NCBI GenBank assembly: GCA_002337085.1
Contig: DDFH01000002.1
Location: 28,552 to 92,551 of the forward strand
Source of the DNA: Hyphomonadaceae bacterium UBA1933
GTDB lineage: Bacteria; Pseudomonadota; Alphaproteobacteria; Caulobacterales; Aquidulcibacteraceae
Length of the DNA stretch: 64,000 bases
Direction: 5' to 3'
Positions 17,194 through 26,076 of the stretch are shown here, piece after piece; within the stretch, counting starts at the first letter, position 1, and every line of letters starts with the position of its first letter. The notes under the pieces were generated by a model. The model searched no databases. It was not told the origin of the DNA and saw nothing but the letters and a program-made list of their open reading frames with translations. The position numbers and the translations under genes are program-made.

Positions 17194-19614
17194 ATGAAGA
17201 ATTATGTAAAAGCCAGCGCATGGCTTATGGCGGGATGCTCGTTATTCGCGATTTCTACCGTGGCAAATGCCCAAGACGCGAGTAAAACAGATAATGCAAA
17301 AGAAGAGGTTGTTGTGGTTACCGGTGTTGCCAAGGGGCAAAATCGTCTTGATACCTCGATTTCAATTTCTTCATTGAGTAATGCCGAAATTGCAAAAGCC
17401 GCACCACGTTCTGCGGCGGAAATTTTCCGTAATATCCCTGGTTTCCGTTCTGAATCAACAGGTGGTGAAGGTAATGCCAATATTGCAGTTCGTGGTTTAC
17501 CAGTTGCTTCGGGTGGCGCAAAATTCTTGCAAATCCAAGAAGATGGTTTGCCAATTCTTGAATTTGGTGACATTGCATTTGGTAATGCCGATATTTTCTT
17601 GCGTACGGATTTAAGCGTTGGCCGTATTGAGGCGGTTCGTGGTGGTACGGCGTCAACTTTTGCGTCAAACTCTCCGGGTGGTATTTTGAATATTATTTCA
17701 AAAGATGGCTCGGCCGAAGGCGGCGCGGTACAAATTACTCAAGGGCTTGATTTTGATCAAAGCCGCGTTGAATTTGATTATGGTGGCGCGCTTTCTGATA
17801 ATACAAATTTTCATATCGGTGGCTTTTATCGCAAGGGTGAAGGCCCGCGCAAAGCCGGATATGATGCCAATAATGGTGGTCAATTTGAGGGGAATTTAAC
17901 CCGTCATTTTGATAATGGCTTTTTGCGTGTTGGTTTTAAATATTTAAATGATCGCACGATTGGTTATTTGCCAATGCCAATGGCGATTTCTGGTACAAAT
18001 GCTAATCCAAAATGGGGTTCTGTGCCTGGGCTTGATGCACAATCAGACACTATTCATTCGGCATATTTCCTTTCCGATGCCGGTCTTGGTTCAAATAATC
18101 AAAACCATGTTTCCGATGTGCGCGATGGCATGCACCCAGTTGTTAAAGCCTTTAATGCAGAGGCAAAGTTTGATGTTGGCGGTGGTTGGAATCTTGATAA
18201 TAAATTCCGTTATGCACAAAATAGCGGTGACTTTGTTTCACTATTTCCTGAAAGTGTTGGAACCGCATCTGAAATTGCCGCAAAACTTGGTGGAACAAGC
18301 TTAACTATTGCCAATGGCCCTGGTGTTGGTACTGCCTATAACGGGCTTGCAATGCGCGTTCATACATTCAATGTTTTGCTTAATAATCTTGATAATATGG
18401 CGAATGATTTGAAATTATCAAAATCATTCAATTTTGATAAATCAAAACTTGATGTCACTTTTGGTCTTTATAATTCCCACCAAAATATAAATATGGATTG
18501 GATTTGGAATAGCTATTTGATGGAAGTGAATGGCAATAATGGTCGCTTGCTAAATGCGTATAATGGCACAACACTTTTGACACAGAATGGTTTGGCTGCA
18601 TATGGTGTTCCGGCGTGGGGGAATTGCTGCACCCGTCATTATGATACTCAATATGATATTGTTGCCCCTTATTTAGTTGCGACTTATAGCGTTGATAAAT
18701 TATCGGTTGAGGCATCAATTCGCCATGATGGCGGCAAAGCGCGCGGCAATTATGCGGGTTCTGTGCAAAAGCCAAATTTTGACGTTAATGGCGATGGCAT
18801 TATTCAGCCAACCGAAGTTAGCGTATCAGTAATTGATTATGCCAACCCACAATTGGTAAATTATGATTGGGATTATACATCATATTCATTGGGTGCAAAT
18901 TACCGCTTGTCTGATAATTTTTCAGTTTTTGCAAGAACTTCAAAAGGTGGTCGCGCCAATGCCGATCGTCTATTATTCGGCAAAGTAAAAGCCGATGGTT
19001 CGGTTGCAAAGCAAGATGCCGTTGATTTTGTTAAACAGCACGAAGCTGGTGTTAAATATTCTCAAGGCGGCGTTAAATTATATGCAACTGCATTCTTTGC
19101 CACCACAGAAGAGCAGAATTACGAGGCAACCACACAACGCTTTATAGACCGCGTTTATGAAGCAAAGGGCATTGAATTTGAAGGCGCATATCGTATTGGC
19201 GATTTCAAAATCAATGGTGGTGCAACCTATACCAATGCGGAAATTACCAAAGATGCGTTAAACCCAACACAGGTTGGCAATACACCCCGCCGTCAGGCAA
19301 AATGGGTATTCCAAATGACGCCATCTTATAAAATGGATAAATTGGAATTTGGCGCAAACTTTATTGGTACAACCAAATCTTATACCAGTGATGACAATCT
19401 TTTGGTCATGCCTGGTTATATCCAAACCAACCTATTCGCAAACTATCAGGTTACCGAAAAAATGTTGGTATCTTTAAACGTAAACAATGCGTTTGATACT
19501 TTTGGCGTTACAGAGGCTGAAGAAGGCTCAATCACTGCCAATACAACCAATTATGTTCGCGCCCGTGCCATTAATGGACGCACAACCACACTTTCTCTTA
19601 AATACAGCTTCTGA
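17194..19614 (+). CDS. TonB-dependent outer-membrane receptor (SuxA-like position)
   Basis: The 806-residue receptor starts at ATG 17194, preceded by GGGAGGA. The signal peptide is about 1-27 (ending STVANA). The plug carries SISSLSNAEIAKAAPRSAAE, IFRNIPGFRSESTGGEGNAN and IAVRGLPVASGGAKFLQIQE, and GRIEAVRGGTASTFASNSPG. The barrel ends in TTTLSLKYSF with a C-terminal phenylalanine. Its place opposite an amylosucrase and before an MFS permease and a LacI gene matches the sucrose (sux) locus known from Xanthomonas, where the receptor takes up sucrose. Substrate assignment is by context only. Confidence 0.9.
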   Translation: MKNYVKASAWLMAGCSLFAISTVANAQDASKTDNAKEEVVVVTGVAKGQNRLDTSISISSLSNAEIAKAAPRSAAEIFRNIPGFRSESTGGEGNANIAVRGLPVASGGAKFLQIQEDGLPILEFGDIAFGNADIFLRTDLSVGRIEAVRGGTASTFASNSPGGILNIISKDGSAEGGAVQITQGLDFDQSRVEFDYGGALSDNTNFHIGGFYRKGEGPRKAGYDANNGGQFEGNLTRHFDNGFLRVGFKYLNDRTIGYLPMPMAISGTNANPKWGSVPGLDAQSDTIHSAYFLSDAGLGSNNQNHVSDVRDGMHPVVKAFNAEAKFDVGGGWNLDNKFRYAQNSGDFVSLFPESVGTASEIAAKLGGTSLTIANGPGVGTAYNGLAMRVHTFNVLLNNLDNMANDLKLSKSFNFDKSKLDVTFGLYNSHQNINMDWIWNSYLMEVNGNNGRLLNAYNGTTLLTQNGLAAYGVPAWGNCCTRHYDTQYDIVAPYLVATYSVDKLSVEASIRHDGGKARGNYAGSVQKPNFDVNGDGIIQPTEVSVSVIDYANPQLVNYDWDYTSYSLGANYRLSDNFSVFARTSKGGRANADRLLFGKVKADGSVAKQDAVDFVKQHEAGVKYSQGGVKLYATAFFATTEEQNYEATTQRFIDRVYEAKGIEFEGAYRIGDFKINGGATYTNAEITKDALNPTQVGNTPRRQAKWVFQMTPSYKMDKLEFGANFIGTTKSYTSDDNLLVMPGYIQTNLFANYQVTEKMLVSLNVNNAFDTFGVTEAEEGSITANTTNYVRARAINGRTTTLSLKYSF

Positions 19615-19752
19615 TTCCCTAGTAAAGAGTTAGAAGTTTATCTTGGCATCGGTTTAAATTACCTGTTAATAGCCTTATTTCTCCCCAGTTATGGGCTATA
19701 TAATTGGGAAATAAACCGGTGCCGCACCTTTTTTTGAAAAGAGGAAATGGGA

Positions 19753-21000
19753 ATGCTAAACCAAGGGATGAAAAGCGAAAATAAACATAATATGGGTCTT
19801 GTATTATTTTTGACCTATTTAATGTTTTTAATGTTTGCAATGACAACGGATGCGGTGGGTGTTATCATTCCCAAAATCATTGAAGAATTTAAACTTTCAA
19901 TGGCGCAGGCCGGCGCGTTTCACTATTCTACAATGTCGGGAATTGCGCTTTCTGGTTTGTTTCTTGGTTCTTTGGCAGATAAATTGGGGCGCAAATGGTC
20001 AATTGTTGTTGGGCTTATATCATATGCGATTGCCTGCCTCGCCTTTGCAATTGTTAATCACTTTGCATTTTTTCTGATTTTATTATTTATTTCTGGCGCA
20101 GCAATTGGGGTGTTTAAAACCGCCGCAATTGCCCTCATTGGCGACCTTACAAATTCAAGCCAACAACATACTAAAATAATGAATATGGTCGAAGGTTTTT
20201 TTGCAATTGGCGCAATTATTGGCCCCTGGCTTGTTACGCAATTATTGCTGAACGGTGCTTCATGGAAGTGGCTTTATATGTTTGCTGCCTTTATTTGCGT
20301 GATTTTGGTTTTGACCGCATCACGTGTGGCATATCCAAAAACCATTAAAACTGAAAGCGCGCCACAAATAAAATTTAGCGATGTAGCTCCATTATTAAAA
20401 GACAAACACCTTTTAAGTTTTAGTGCTTTAATCATGCTTTATGTGGGGGCTGAAAATGCGATTTTTGTTTGGATGCCAAGTTTCTTGAAAACCTATAAAG
20501 GTGAATTCGTGTTTTTCGCAATTTATGCCTTGCCAATATTTTTTGTTTTGCGTGCGGCGGGGCGATTTTTGGGGTCATGGCTTATATCTCATTTGAAATG
20601 GACTATTGTGCTTAGCCTTTGTTCCGCATTAATTGCATTATGCTTTTTGGGGTCGGTAATTGGTGGGCAGGGGGTTGCCGTATTCCTTTTGCCATTATCT
20701 GGCCTCTTTATGTCGGTTATATATCCAACCCTTAATTCAAAAGGCATAAGCGGGTTTCAAAAATCGCAACATGGTACAATTGGTGGAATAATATTATTCT
20801 TTACCTGCCTAAGTGCGGTTATTGCCCCGCTCTTGATGGGTTTGGTTTCTGATTATTTTGGCGATGCTAAATTCGGATTTTATATCGCGACATTATTTGC
20901 AATTATTTTATTTGTTGCCTTGTTGTTGAACCATTTATTCAACTCATCTGACAGTCGCTTAAAAGAGGTTGATAAAGGTTTGGGGCAGGTTCAGGGCTAA
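19753..21000 (+). CDS. MFS sugar transporter (putative sucrose or hexose permease)
   Basis: The protein of about 415 residues has twelve hydrophobic segments and an MFS motif A in LGSLADKLGRKWSIVVG between helices 2 and 3. The ATG at 19753 is preferred because GAGG sits 8 bp upstream. An ATG at 19747 is only 2 bp from that site. It differs from the FucP-type permeases at 11628 and 13002 and lacks their signatures. Its place between a TonB receptor and a LacI gene suggests inner-membrane import of the sugar captured by that receptor, with the cytoplasmic amylosucrase then acting on it. Confidence 0.83.
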   Translation: MLNQGMKSENKHNMGLVLFLTYLMFLMFAMTTDAVGVIIPKIIEEFKLSMAQAGAFHYSTMSGIALSGLFLGSLADKLGRKWSIVVGLISYAIACLAFAIVNHFAFFLILLFISGAAIGVFKTAAIALIGDLTNSSQQHTKIMNMVEGFFAIGAIIGPWLVTQLLLNGASWKWLYMFAAFICVILVLTASRVAYPKTIKTESAPQIKFSDVAPLLKDKHLLSFSALIMLYVGAENAIFVWMPSFLKTYKGEFVFFAIYALPIFFVLRAAGRFLGSWLISHLKWTIVLSLCSALIALCFLGSVIGGQGVAVFLLPLSGLFMSVIYPTLNSKGISGFQKSQHGTIGGIILFFTCLSAVIAPLLMGLVSDYFGDAKFGFYIATLFAIILFVALLLNHLFNSSDSRLKEVDKGLGQVQG

Positions 21001-21044
21001 TTAAAACAGCGCGGAAACCTAGGGCCTGCCTCATAACTTAATTA

Positions 21045-22046
21045 TTACGTACTTTGCCGCGTGATTAGGCGTGCCGGCATAATTGCCGATGAGGTTTGAT
21101 CCCCATTAAGGCGTTGGAATAACAAATCTACCATGAATTTTGCACCCAAGGATAAATCCTGATGAATGGTAGTTAGTGGCGGGTTAAGGCTTTTGGCAAT
21201 TGATACATCGTCATAGCCACAAACCGCTATTTTATCAGGAATGGTAATATTTTCCTCTGTTAATACGGACATGGCGCCTTGGGCAATAACATCCGATGCG
21301 CAAAAGATTGCATCAATTTTTTGTTTTGATTTTATAAGATTATACGTGGCCTCGCGCGCGTCATTAAAGCCAAAATGTGTATCGATGCGTATTGGCTTTT
21401 TGCCGACTTTTTTCAATGCCGATGAATAGCCACTATAACGACTTTCAGCCTCTGGGACATTGGGTGGGCCAAGGAATACAATCTTGTTACGGCCGCGCGA
21501 TAATAAATGCTCAGTCGCCAATTGACCACCGATGAAATTATCAACACCAACCGTGCAATAGTTTTGCCCCTTCATATTTTCGCCCCATACAACCATGGGG
21601 GCATAAGTGGTGGCAATTTGGTTTAGTGCATCATGTTGGTCGGATTGCCCGATCACCAAGAGACCGTCAAATCGTTGTGAGGCAATAAGTCGTTTTAACC
21701 AACCTTCTTTGGGTTGTGGGTTTTTTGACAGAAGTAAGTCATAGCCTTTGTTAAACACTTCATCGGCAAGGCAACCAATCATTTCAAGCAAAAATGGGTC
21801 GGTGATTTTTTGATTTTCTTCGTGACCCAAGGGTAAAACCAAACCAATTGTTTTGGTTGTTTGCAGGCGTAAATTACGCGCGGCAGCATTAACAACATAA
21901 CCATTTTCTTCGGCAATTTCACGAATTTTTTGTTTTAATTGTTCGGGTATTAATGAAGAATCTGAAAGGGCGCGCGAAACGGTTGAAACCGAAACTCCTG
22001 AAAGGCGCGCGACATCAGACATCTTTATTCTTGAAGTCTTGTTCAT
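21045..22046 (-). CDS. LacI-family transcriptional regulator of the sucrose-type locus
   Basis: The 333-residue protein has a canonical N-terminal helix-turn-helix (KMSDVARLSGVSVSTVSRAL), a hinge (NGYVVNAAARNLRLQTTKTIG) and a periplasmic-binding-like sensor domain with VCGYDDVSIAKSLNPPLTTI. It is convergent with the permease gene. The two TGCAAACGATTGCA palindromes near 17 kb, and the local set of sucrose-type genes, make it the probable repressor of both arms of this locus. It is only distantly similar to the LacI protein at 3908-4987. Confidence 0.92.
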   Translation of the reverse strand: MNKTSRIKMSDVARLSGVSVSTVSRALSDSSLIPEQLKQKIREIAEENGYVVNAAARNLRLQTTKTIGLVLPLGHEENQKITDPFLLEMIGCLADEVFNKGYDLLLSKNPQPKEGWLKRLIASQRFDGLLVIGQSDQHDALNQIATTYAPMVVWGENMKGQNYCTVGVDNFIGGQLATEHLLSRGRNKIVFLGPPNVPEAESRYSGYSSALKKVGKKPIRIDTHFGFNDAREATYNLIKSKQKIDAIFCASDVIAQGAMSVLTEENITIPDKIAVCGYDDVSIAKSLNPPLTTIHQDLSLGAKFMVDLLFQRLNGDQTSSAIMPARLITRQST

Positions 22047-22200
22047 AAGGTAACCCTAAGCAAAATTTTATAAGCTATTTTTTATATTGGTTAGCAAAAA
22101 AATTAAAATAAATAAAGACTTATCTATACTTTAGTTAGGGCGGGGAGTTATTATTTATATATTTATAATTCTTTGTGCGAATTTATACAAGCAAATTCGT

Positions 22201-22752
22201 TTAAGAGGTTTGGTTGCGCCCACGATTTAGAATTCGAGCAAGGGTTCGCCTGTGCATTCCCAATTGGCGCGCAGTTTCAGAAATATTGAAATCATTCTGC
22301 GATAAGGCGCTATTTATCAATTCCCATTTATCGATTTTTAGCTTTGCATTTTGTTTTTCGCCAATATCAACTTCTATATTTCCTTTGGTGCGGTCAAAGG
22401 CGGTTATAATATCAATCGTCCCTGATGGTTTTAATAAATAATGGCATGCCCCAAGCCGAATTGCAGACACCGCCGTCGATATAGAGCCATAGCCAGTTAA
22501 TACCACAATCCTAATGTCGTTCTTTATTTCTTTTAATTTCTCAACAATTCTAAGGCCGTTTGAATGCCATAGTTTTAAATCAACGACTGCTAGTTCGGGC
22601 AATTCTTTTTGTGCCAATGCAATTGCATTTTCTTCACTATTTGAAAGGAATGACAAAAACCCACGCTTGCGGAATGAATTTGCAAGCGTGGCCGCAAAAG
22701 GCATATCATCATCGACAATCAGAATTTTTTGGGGTTGTTGTGCTTCATTCAT
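22201..22752 (-). CDS. ActR/RegA/PrrA-family response regulator, orphan
   Basis: The 183-residue response regulator has an acidic pocket (IVDDD, residues 12-16), a phosphoacceptor D58 in AVVDLKLWHSNGL, a conserved VVLTGYGS and a Fis-type helix-turn-helix (NISETARQLGMHRRTLARIL). This architecture is that of ActR/RegA/PrrA regulators, which respond to redox state with a RegB-type sensor kinase. No sensor kinase is in the window. The start at 22752 (MNEAQQ) fits the family; ATGs up to 36 bp upstream are possible. The receiver and the HTH match the family, but the local phosphosite sequence differs from the usual DLRLEDGNGL pattern. Confidence 0.85.
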   Translation of the reverse strand: MNEAQQPQKILIVDDDMPFAATLANSFRKRGFLSFLSNSEENAIALAQKELPELAVVDLKLWHSNGLRIVEKLKEIKNDIRIVVLTGYGSISTAVSAIRLGACHYLLKPSGTIDIITAFDRTKGNIEVDIGEKQNAKLKIDKWELINSALSQNDFNISETARQLGMHRRTLARILNRGRNQTS

Positions 22753-22809
22753 GTGGCAAATATAAACGCCTTGCATGACTTTCATCACTTAGACAAATTG
22801 CCCAAGTTT

Positions 22810-24219
22810 TTATTTTATCCCCGCAAACATTTTTCCGGCAAGCTTGCTTAAAGCCCCCCATGGCGGCCCAAGCATTTCAAACGCATTTATAAAGCCGATT
22901 TTATGGATGGATCGGGCATGACTAAAGCGTTTAAAGCCTTCAAAGCCATGATATGCACCAGTTCCACTAGGGCCAATGCCACCAAAAGGCAAAGCGCTTT
23001 GGGCAACATGCATCAAGGTGCCATTGATTGTAACACCGCCAGAAATTGCGCCTTTCAATATTGTTTCTTGAAAATCATTATTGTTCGAGAAAATATAAAG
23101 CGCCAATGGACGCGCACGTTCGCGAATGACTGCCAATGCATCCTCAATAATGGTATAAGGCACAACCGGCAAAATTGGGCCAAAGATTTCTTCGCGCATT
23201 ATAATATTATTATCAGGGGCGCCAAGGATAACAGTTGGGGTGATTTTTGCCCCTTCGGTAGTTTCTGCTTTATGGCTATAAATTTTTGCGCCTGCTGCCC
23301 GTGCTTCTTCGATTGCACCCCATAGGCGGGCACGATGCTTTTCGCCGCAAATTGCGGAATATTGGTCATTGCTTGCGGGTTTTTTATATGATTGATTAGC
23401 GCGCTTTATAACTTTTTTGCAAAACTCTTCGGCCTTGGCAGCAGGTACAAGAACATAATCAGGCGCGATACAAGTTTGTCCGGCATTAAGAAATTTGCCA
23501 AAGGCCACTGAATTTGCCGCTTTTTCAATCTCGTAATCATCGTCAATTACAACCGGTGACTTGCCGCCTAATTCGAGTGTTACGGGAGTAAGGTTGTTTG
23601 CCGCCGCCTTCATGACTTCGCGTCCAATATTGGTCGAGCCTGTGAAGATTATATGATCAAACGGCAATTCGGAAAATGCACGCGCCACATCAACCCCACC
23701 ATTAATTACGGATACTTCAAGCGGGTCAAAAGCTTGTTCGATTAATTTTGCAAATAGCTCAGAAAAAATGGGGGTTTGTTCAGATGGCTTTATCATGGCA
23801 CGATTGCCCGCCGCCAAAGCATCGGTAAGCGGGCCAACCAATAAAAATAATGGGTAATTCCACGGTGAGATAATACCTATGACGCCTAATGGTTCGTAAC
23901 GAATTTGGGATGATGCGGGTTGAAACATTAAATCGACGTTACGCCTTTGTGGTTTCATCCAGTTCTTTAGCTTGCCCATAGTATATTTTATGCCATGAAC
24001 CGATGGTAAAATTTCCAATAATTCGGTTTCAGCGCTTGCGCGCCCCCCAAAGTCATCGGAAATTGCTTTGGCAATTGCGTCTGTATTGTCCAAAACCATA
24101 TTTTTTAGTTTTTCAAGCGATGCAAGGCGGGTTGTTAAATCCGGTGCTGGCTGGTTTCTGGATGCCAAAAATTGTGCTTCAAATATATTTTGCATTGTGT
24201 CACCTGAATTTGTCATCAT
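22810..24219 (-). CDS. Coniferyl-aldehyde-dehydrogenase-like NAD(P)-dependent aldehyde dehydrogenase
   Basis: This 469-residue ALDH is of the class 3 / CalB type. It carries GIISPWNYPLFLLVGPL, the general-base Glu in VTLELGGKSPVV and the catalytic Cys in NAGQTCIAPDYVLVP. The short C-terminus is typical of membrane-associated class 3 enzymes. The start overlaps the upstream GMC oxidoreductase stop by 4 bp, so an alcohol would be oxidised first to aldehyde and then to acid by a coupled pair. Substrates are probably medium-chain or aromatic aldehydes; coniferyl aldehyde is only the name of the family. Confidence 0.85.
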   Translation of the reverse strand: MMTNSGDTMQNIFEAQFLASRNQPAPDLTTRLASLEKLKNMVLDNTDAIAKAISDDFGGRASAETELLEILPSVHGIKYTMGKLKNWMKPQRRNVDLMFQPASSQIRYEPLGVIGIISPWNYPLFLLVGPLTDALAAGNRAMIKPSEQTPIFSELFAKLIEQAFDPLEVSVINGGVDVARAFSELPFDHIIFTGSTNIGREVMKAAANNLTPVTLELGGKSPVVIDDDYEIEKAANSVAFGKFLNAGQTCIAPDYVLVPAAKAEEFCKKVIKRANQSYKKPASNDQYSAICGEKHRARLWGAIEEARAAGAKIYSHKAETTEGAKITPTVILGAPDNNIIMREEIFGPILPVVPYTIIEDALAVIRERARPLALYIFSNNNDFQETILKGAISGGVTINGTLMHVAQSALPFGGIGPSGTGAYHGFEGFKRFSHARSIHKIGFINAFEMLGPPWGALSKLAGKMFAGIK

Positions 24220-25808
24220 AAATCCTTTAAAATAAGGTCGGATGCTTTTTCACCAATCATTGCCGATGGTGCTTGTGTATTACCGCTTATGAGTGTTGGC
24301 ATGATAGAGGCATCGGCAACACGCAAGCCATCCATGCCACGAACCCGTAATTCTGGATCAATTACCGAAGCCTCATCTGAACCCATGCGGCATGTACCAA
24401 CTGGGTGATAGATTGTATCGGCATGGTCCGCGATTAATTGCCGTAATTCATCATCGCTTGCGTCAATATTACCATAAATCATCTTGCCGTCATAGTTTTT
24501 GAAGGCGGTGGCAGATAGAATTTTATGAACAATTTTTGCGCCCTTTAAAAGGGTGTCTTTGTCATAATCTGCGCTTAAATAATTGGGATCGATGATTGGT
24601 GCGGTTAATGGATTGCTTGACGCCAATTTTATTTCACCACGACTTTGAGGTCTTAAAACGCATACATGCAAGGCAATACCAGGCAAGAAGTGCATTTTGC
24701 GTGCGTGATCATCAACATTGGAAACACAAAAGTGAAGTTGCAAATCTGGGCGTTCAACATCAGGGGAAGATTTTATAAAACCACCGGCCTCGGCGGCATT
24801 GGTGGTAAGTGCGCCTTTACCATTGGTAAGGAATGGGATTAACCCTCCCAACGCTGCTTTTAGGCCGCCAAGACCAAAATCAATTAACCCATCTGCTTTG
24901 ACGCGCATATTGGCGGTATAATCAAGGTGATCTTGTAAATTTTGACCAACGTTTTTTGCATCATGGGCAACTTCTATATCCATTTCTTTTAAATGCTTTG
25001 CTGGGCCAATGCCTGATAGCATAAGTAATTGCGGGGTATTAATTGCGCCTGCTGAAACCACAATTTCTTTTTGTGCCAAAAGTGTGGTTTCGCCCGATTT
25101 GGTTTTAATAATAACGCCAGTTGCCTTTTTATTCTCAATTAAAATTTTGGTGGCGGTGGCGTCTGAAATAATTTGTAGATTAGGATGGTTTTTAAGTTCT
25201 CCTAAATAAGCAGTGCCGGCATCATAACGCCGCCCTTCGTGTTGGAAAACTTGATAAAGGCCAACGCCTTCTTGTGATGCACCGTTGAAATCTTCATTTA
25301 ATGGATATTGACACTCGTTTGCCGCTTTAACAAAATCATAACTAGCAGGGTTTGGGCTTGCCAGATTGGAGACTTTTAAAGGGCCAGTATCTCCATGAAG
25401 CTTATTGTGAAAGAAAGCATTATTTTCGGAACGTTTGAATAATGGGAAAACATCATCCCAGCCCCAACCATTGCACCCCATGTTTTTCCATTCGTCATAA
25501 TCTTCTTTTTGTCCACGAATGTAAATCATTGCATTAATCAGGCTTGAGCCACCAACCCCGCGCCCACGTGGCACAAAACCAACGCGGTTATTAAGTTCTG
25601 CTTGGGGTGTGGTTTTAAAGCCATAATTATAGGCACCCTTGGCGCGTACCAATAGTGCCAAACCCGCAGGCATAATGTTTAAAATTGATGGTTTTGGGCG
25701 GCCTGCTTCTATTAAAATTACCTTTGGCGATTTTGATGAATTAACAAGCCTCGATGCCAATGCGCAGCCAGCAGGACCCGCGCCAATAATTATATAATCG
25801 GCAATCAT
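24216..25808 (-). CDS. GMC-family FAD-dependent oxidoreductase (alcohol/choline dehydrogenase-like)
   Basis: The 530-residue flavoprotein starts with the FAD-binding DYIIIGAGPAGCALASRL. The GMC signature is GRGVGGSSLINAMIYIRG and the second signature is VVSAGAINTPQLLMLSGIGP. The active-site His is in YHPVGTCRMG and the closing motif is SGNTQAPSAMIGEKASDLIL. It resembles AlkJ-type alcohol dehydrogenases and choline dehydrogenases. Coupling to a CalB-like ALDH and nearness to fatty-acid genes favour a primary alcohol as substrate. The promoter region carries an 18-bp motif (25857-25874) that recurs upstream of the DUF2147 gene. Confidence 0.87.
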   Translation of the reverse strand: MIADYIIIGAGPAGCALASRLVNSSKSPKVILIEAGRPKPSILNIMPAGLALLVRAKGAYNYGFKTTPQAELNNRVGFVPRGRGVGGSSLINAMIYIRGQKEDYDEWKNMGCNGWGWDDVFPLFKRSENNAFFHNKLHGDTGPLKVSNLASPNPASYDFVKAANECQYPLNEDFNGASQEGVGLYQVFQHEGRRYDAGTAYLGELKNHPNLQIISDATATKILIENKKATGVIIKTKSGETTLLAQKEIVVSAGAINTPQLLMLSGIGPAKHLKEMDIEVAHDAKNVGQNLQDHLDYTANMRVKADGLIDFGLGGLKAALGGLIPFLTNGKGALTTNAAEAGGFIKSSPDVERPDLQLHFCVSNVDDHARKMHFLPGIALHVCVLRPQSRGEIKLASSNPLTAPIIDPNYLSADYDKDTLLKGAKIVHKILSATAFKNYDGKMIYGNIDASDDELRQLIADHADTIYHPVGTCRMGSDEASVIDPELRVRGMDGLRVADASIMPTLISGNTQAPSAMIGEKASDLILKDL

Positions 25809-25856
25809 TATTTCCCCTCTTAATTATTTTGTTTTTATTGGTTGGATGATACGCAT

Positions 25857-25874
25857 GGTTTACGTTAACGTCAA
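25857..25874. promoter_or_regulatory. Operator-like motif, copy A
   Basis: GGTTTACGTTAACGTCAA contains the perfect palindrome ACGTTAACGT and lies 49 bp upstream of the GMC gene. Fifteen of 18 positions are shared with 29438-29455. The shape resembles operators of MerR- or TetR-type regulators of acyl-CoA metabolism. The binder is not identified. Confidence 0.5.
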
Positions 25875-25972
25875 ATAAATAATAAAATCGCCATTAACAT
25901 ATCTGCATAATTTTTTTCTTAAATGTCTCAATGCTAGGAATTATGGTCAAATATTAATGTTTGAATACTTGA

Positions 25973-25985
25973 GAAACGGTCTTTC
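25973..25985. promoter_or_regulatory. Operator-like motif upstream of the aldehyde dehydrogenase gene
   Basis: GAAACGGTCTTTC is a GAAA...TTTC inverted repeat 91 bp before the ALDH start. It shares AAACGGTC with the better palindrome at 33876-33887. It may be a weak site of the TetR regulator at 29713. Confidence 0.3.
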
Positions 25986-26076
25986 AAACCTTATATATAA
26001 ATTATAATTCGATATTATGATGTGTGATTTAAAACATTGTTTATATTGATTTATTTTCTTGAAAGGAGCCCGAAAG

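Noticed and set aside
19718..19735. GGTG-CCG-CACC followed by seven T, as a terminator after the second TonB receptor
   Set aside because: The stem has only four base pairs and the T-run lies just before the ribosome binding site of the next gene, which belongs to the same locus.
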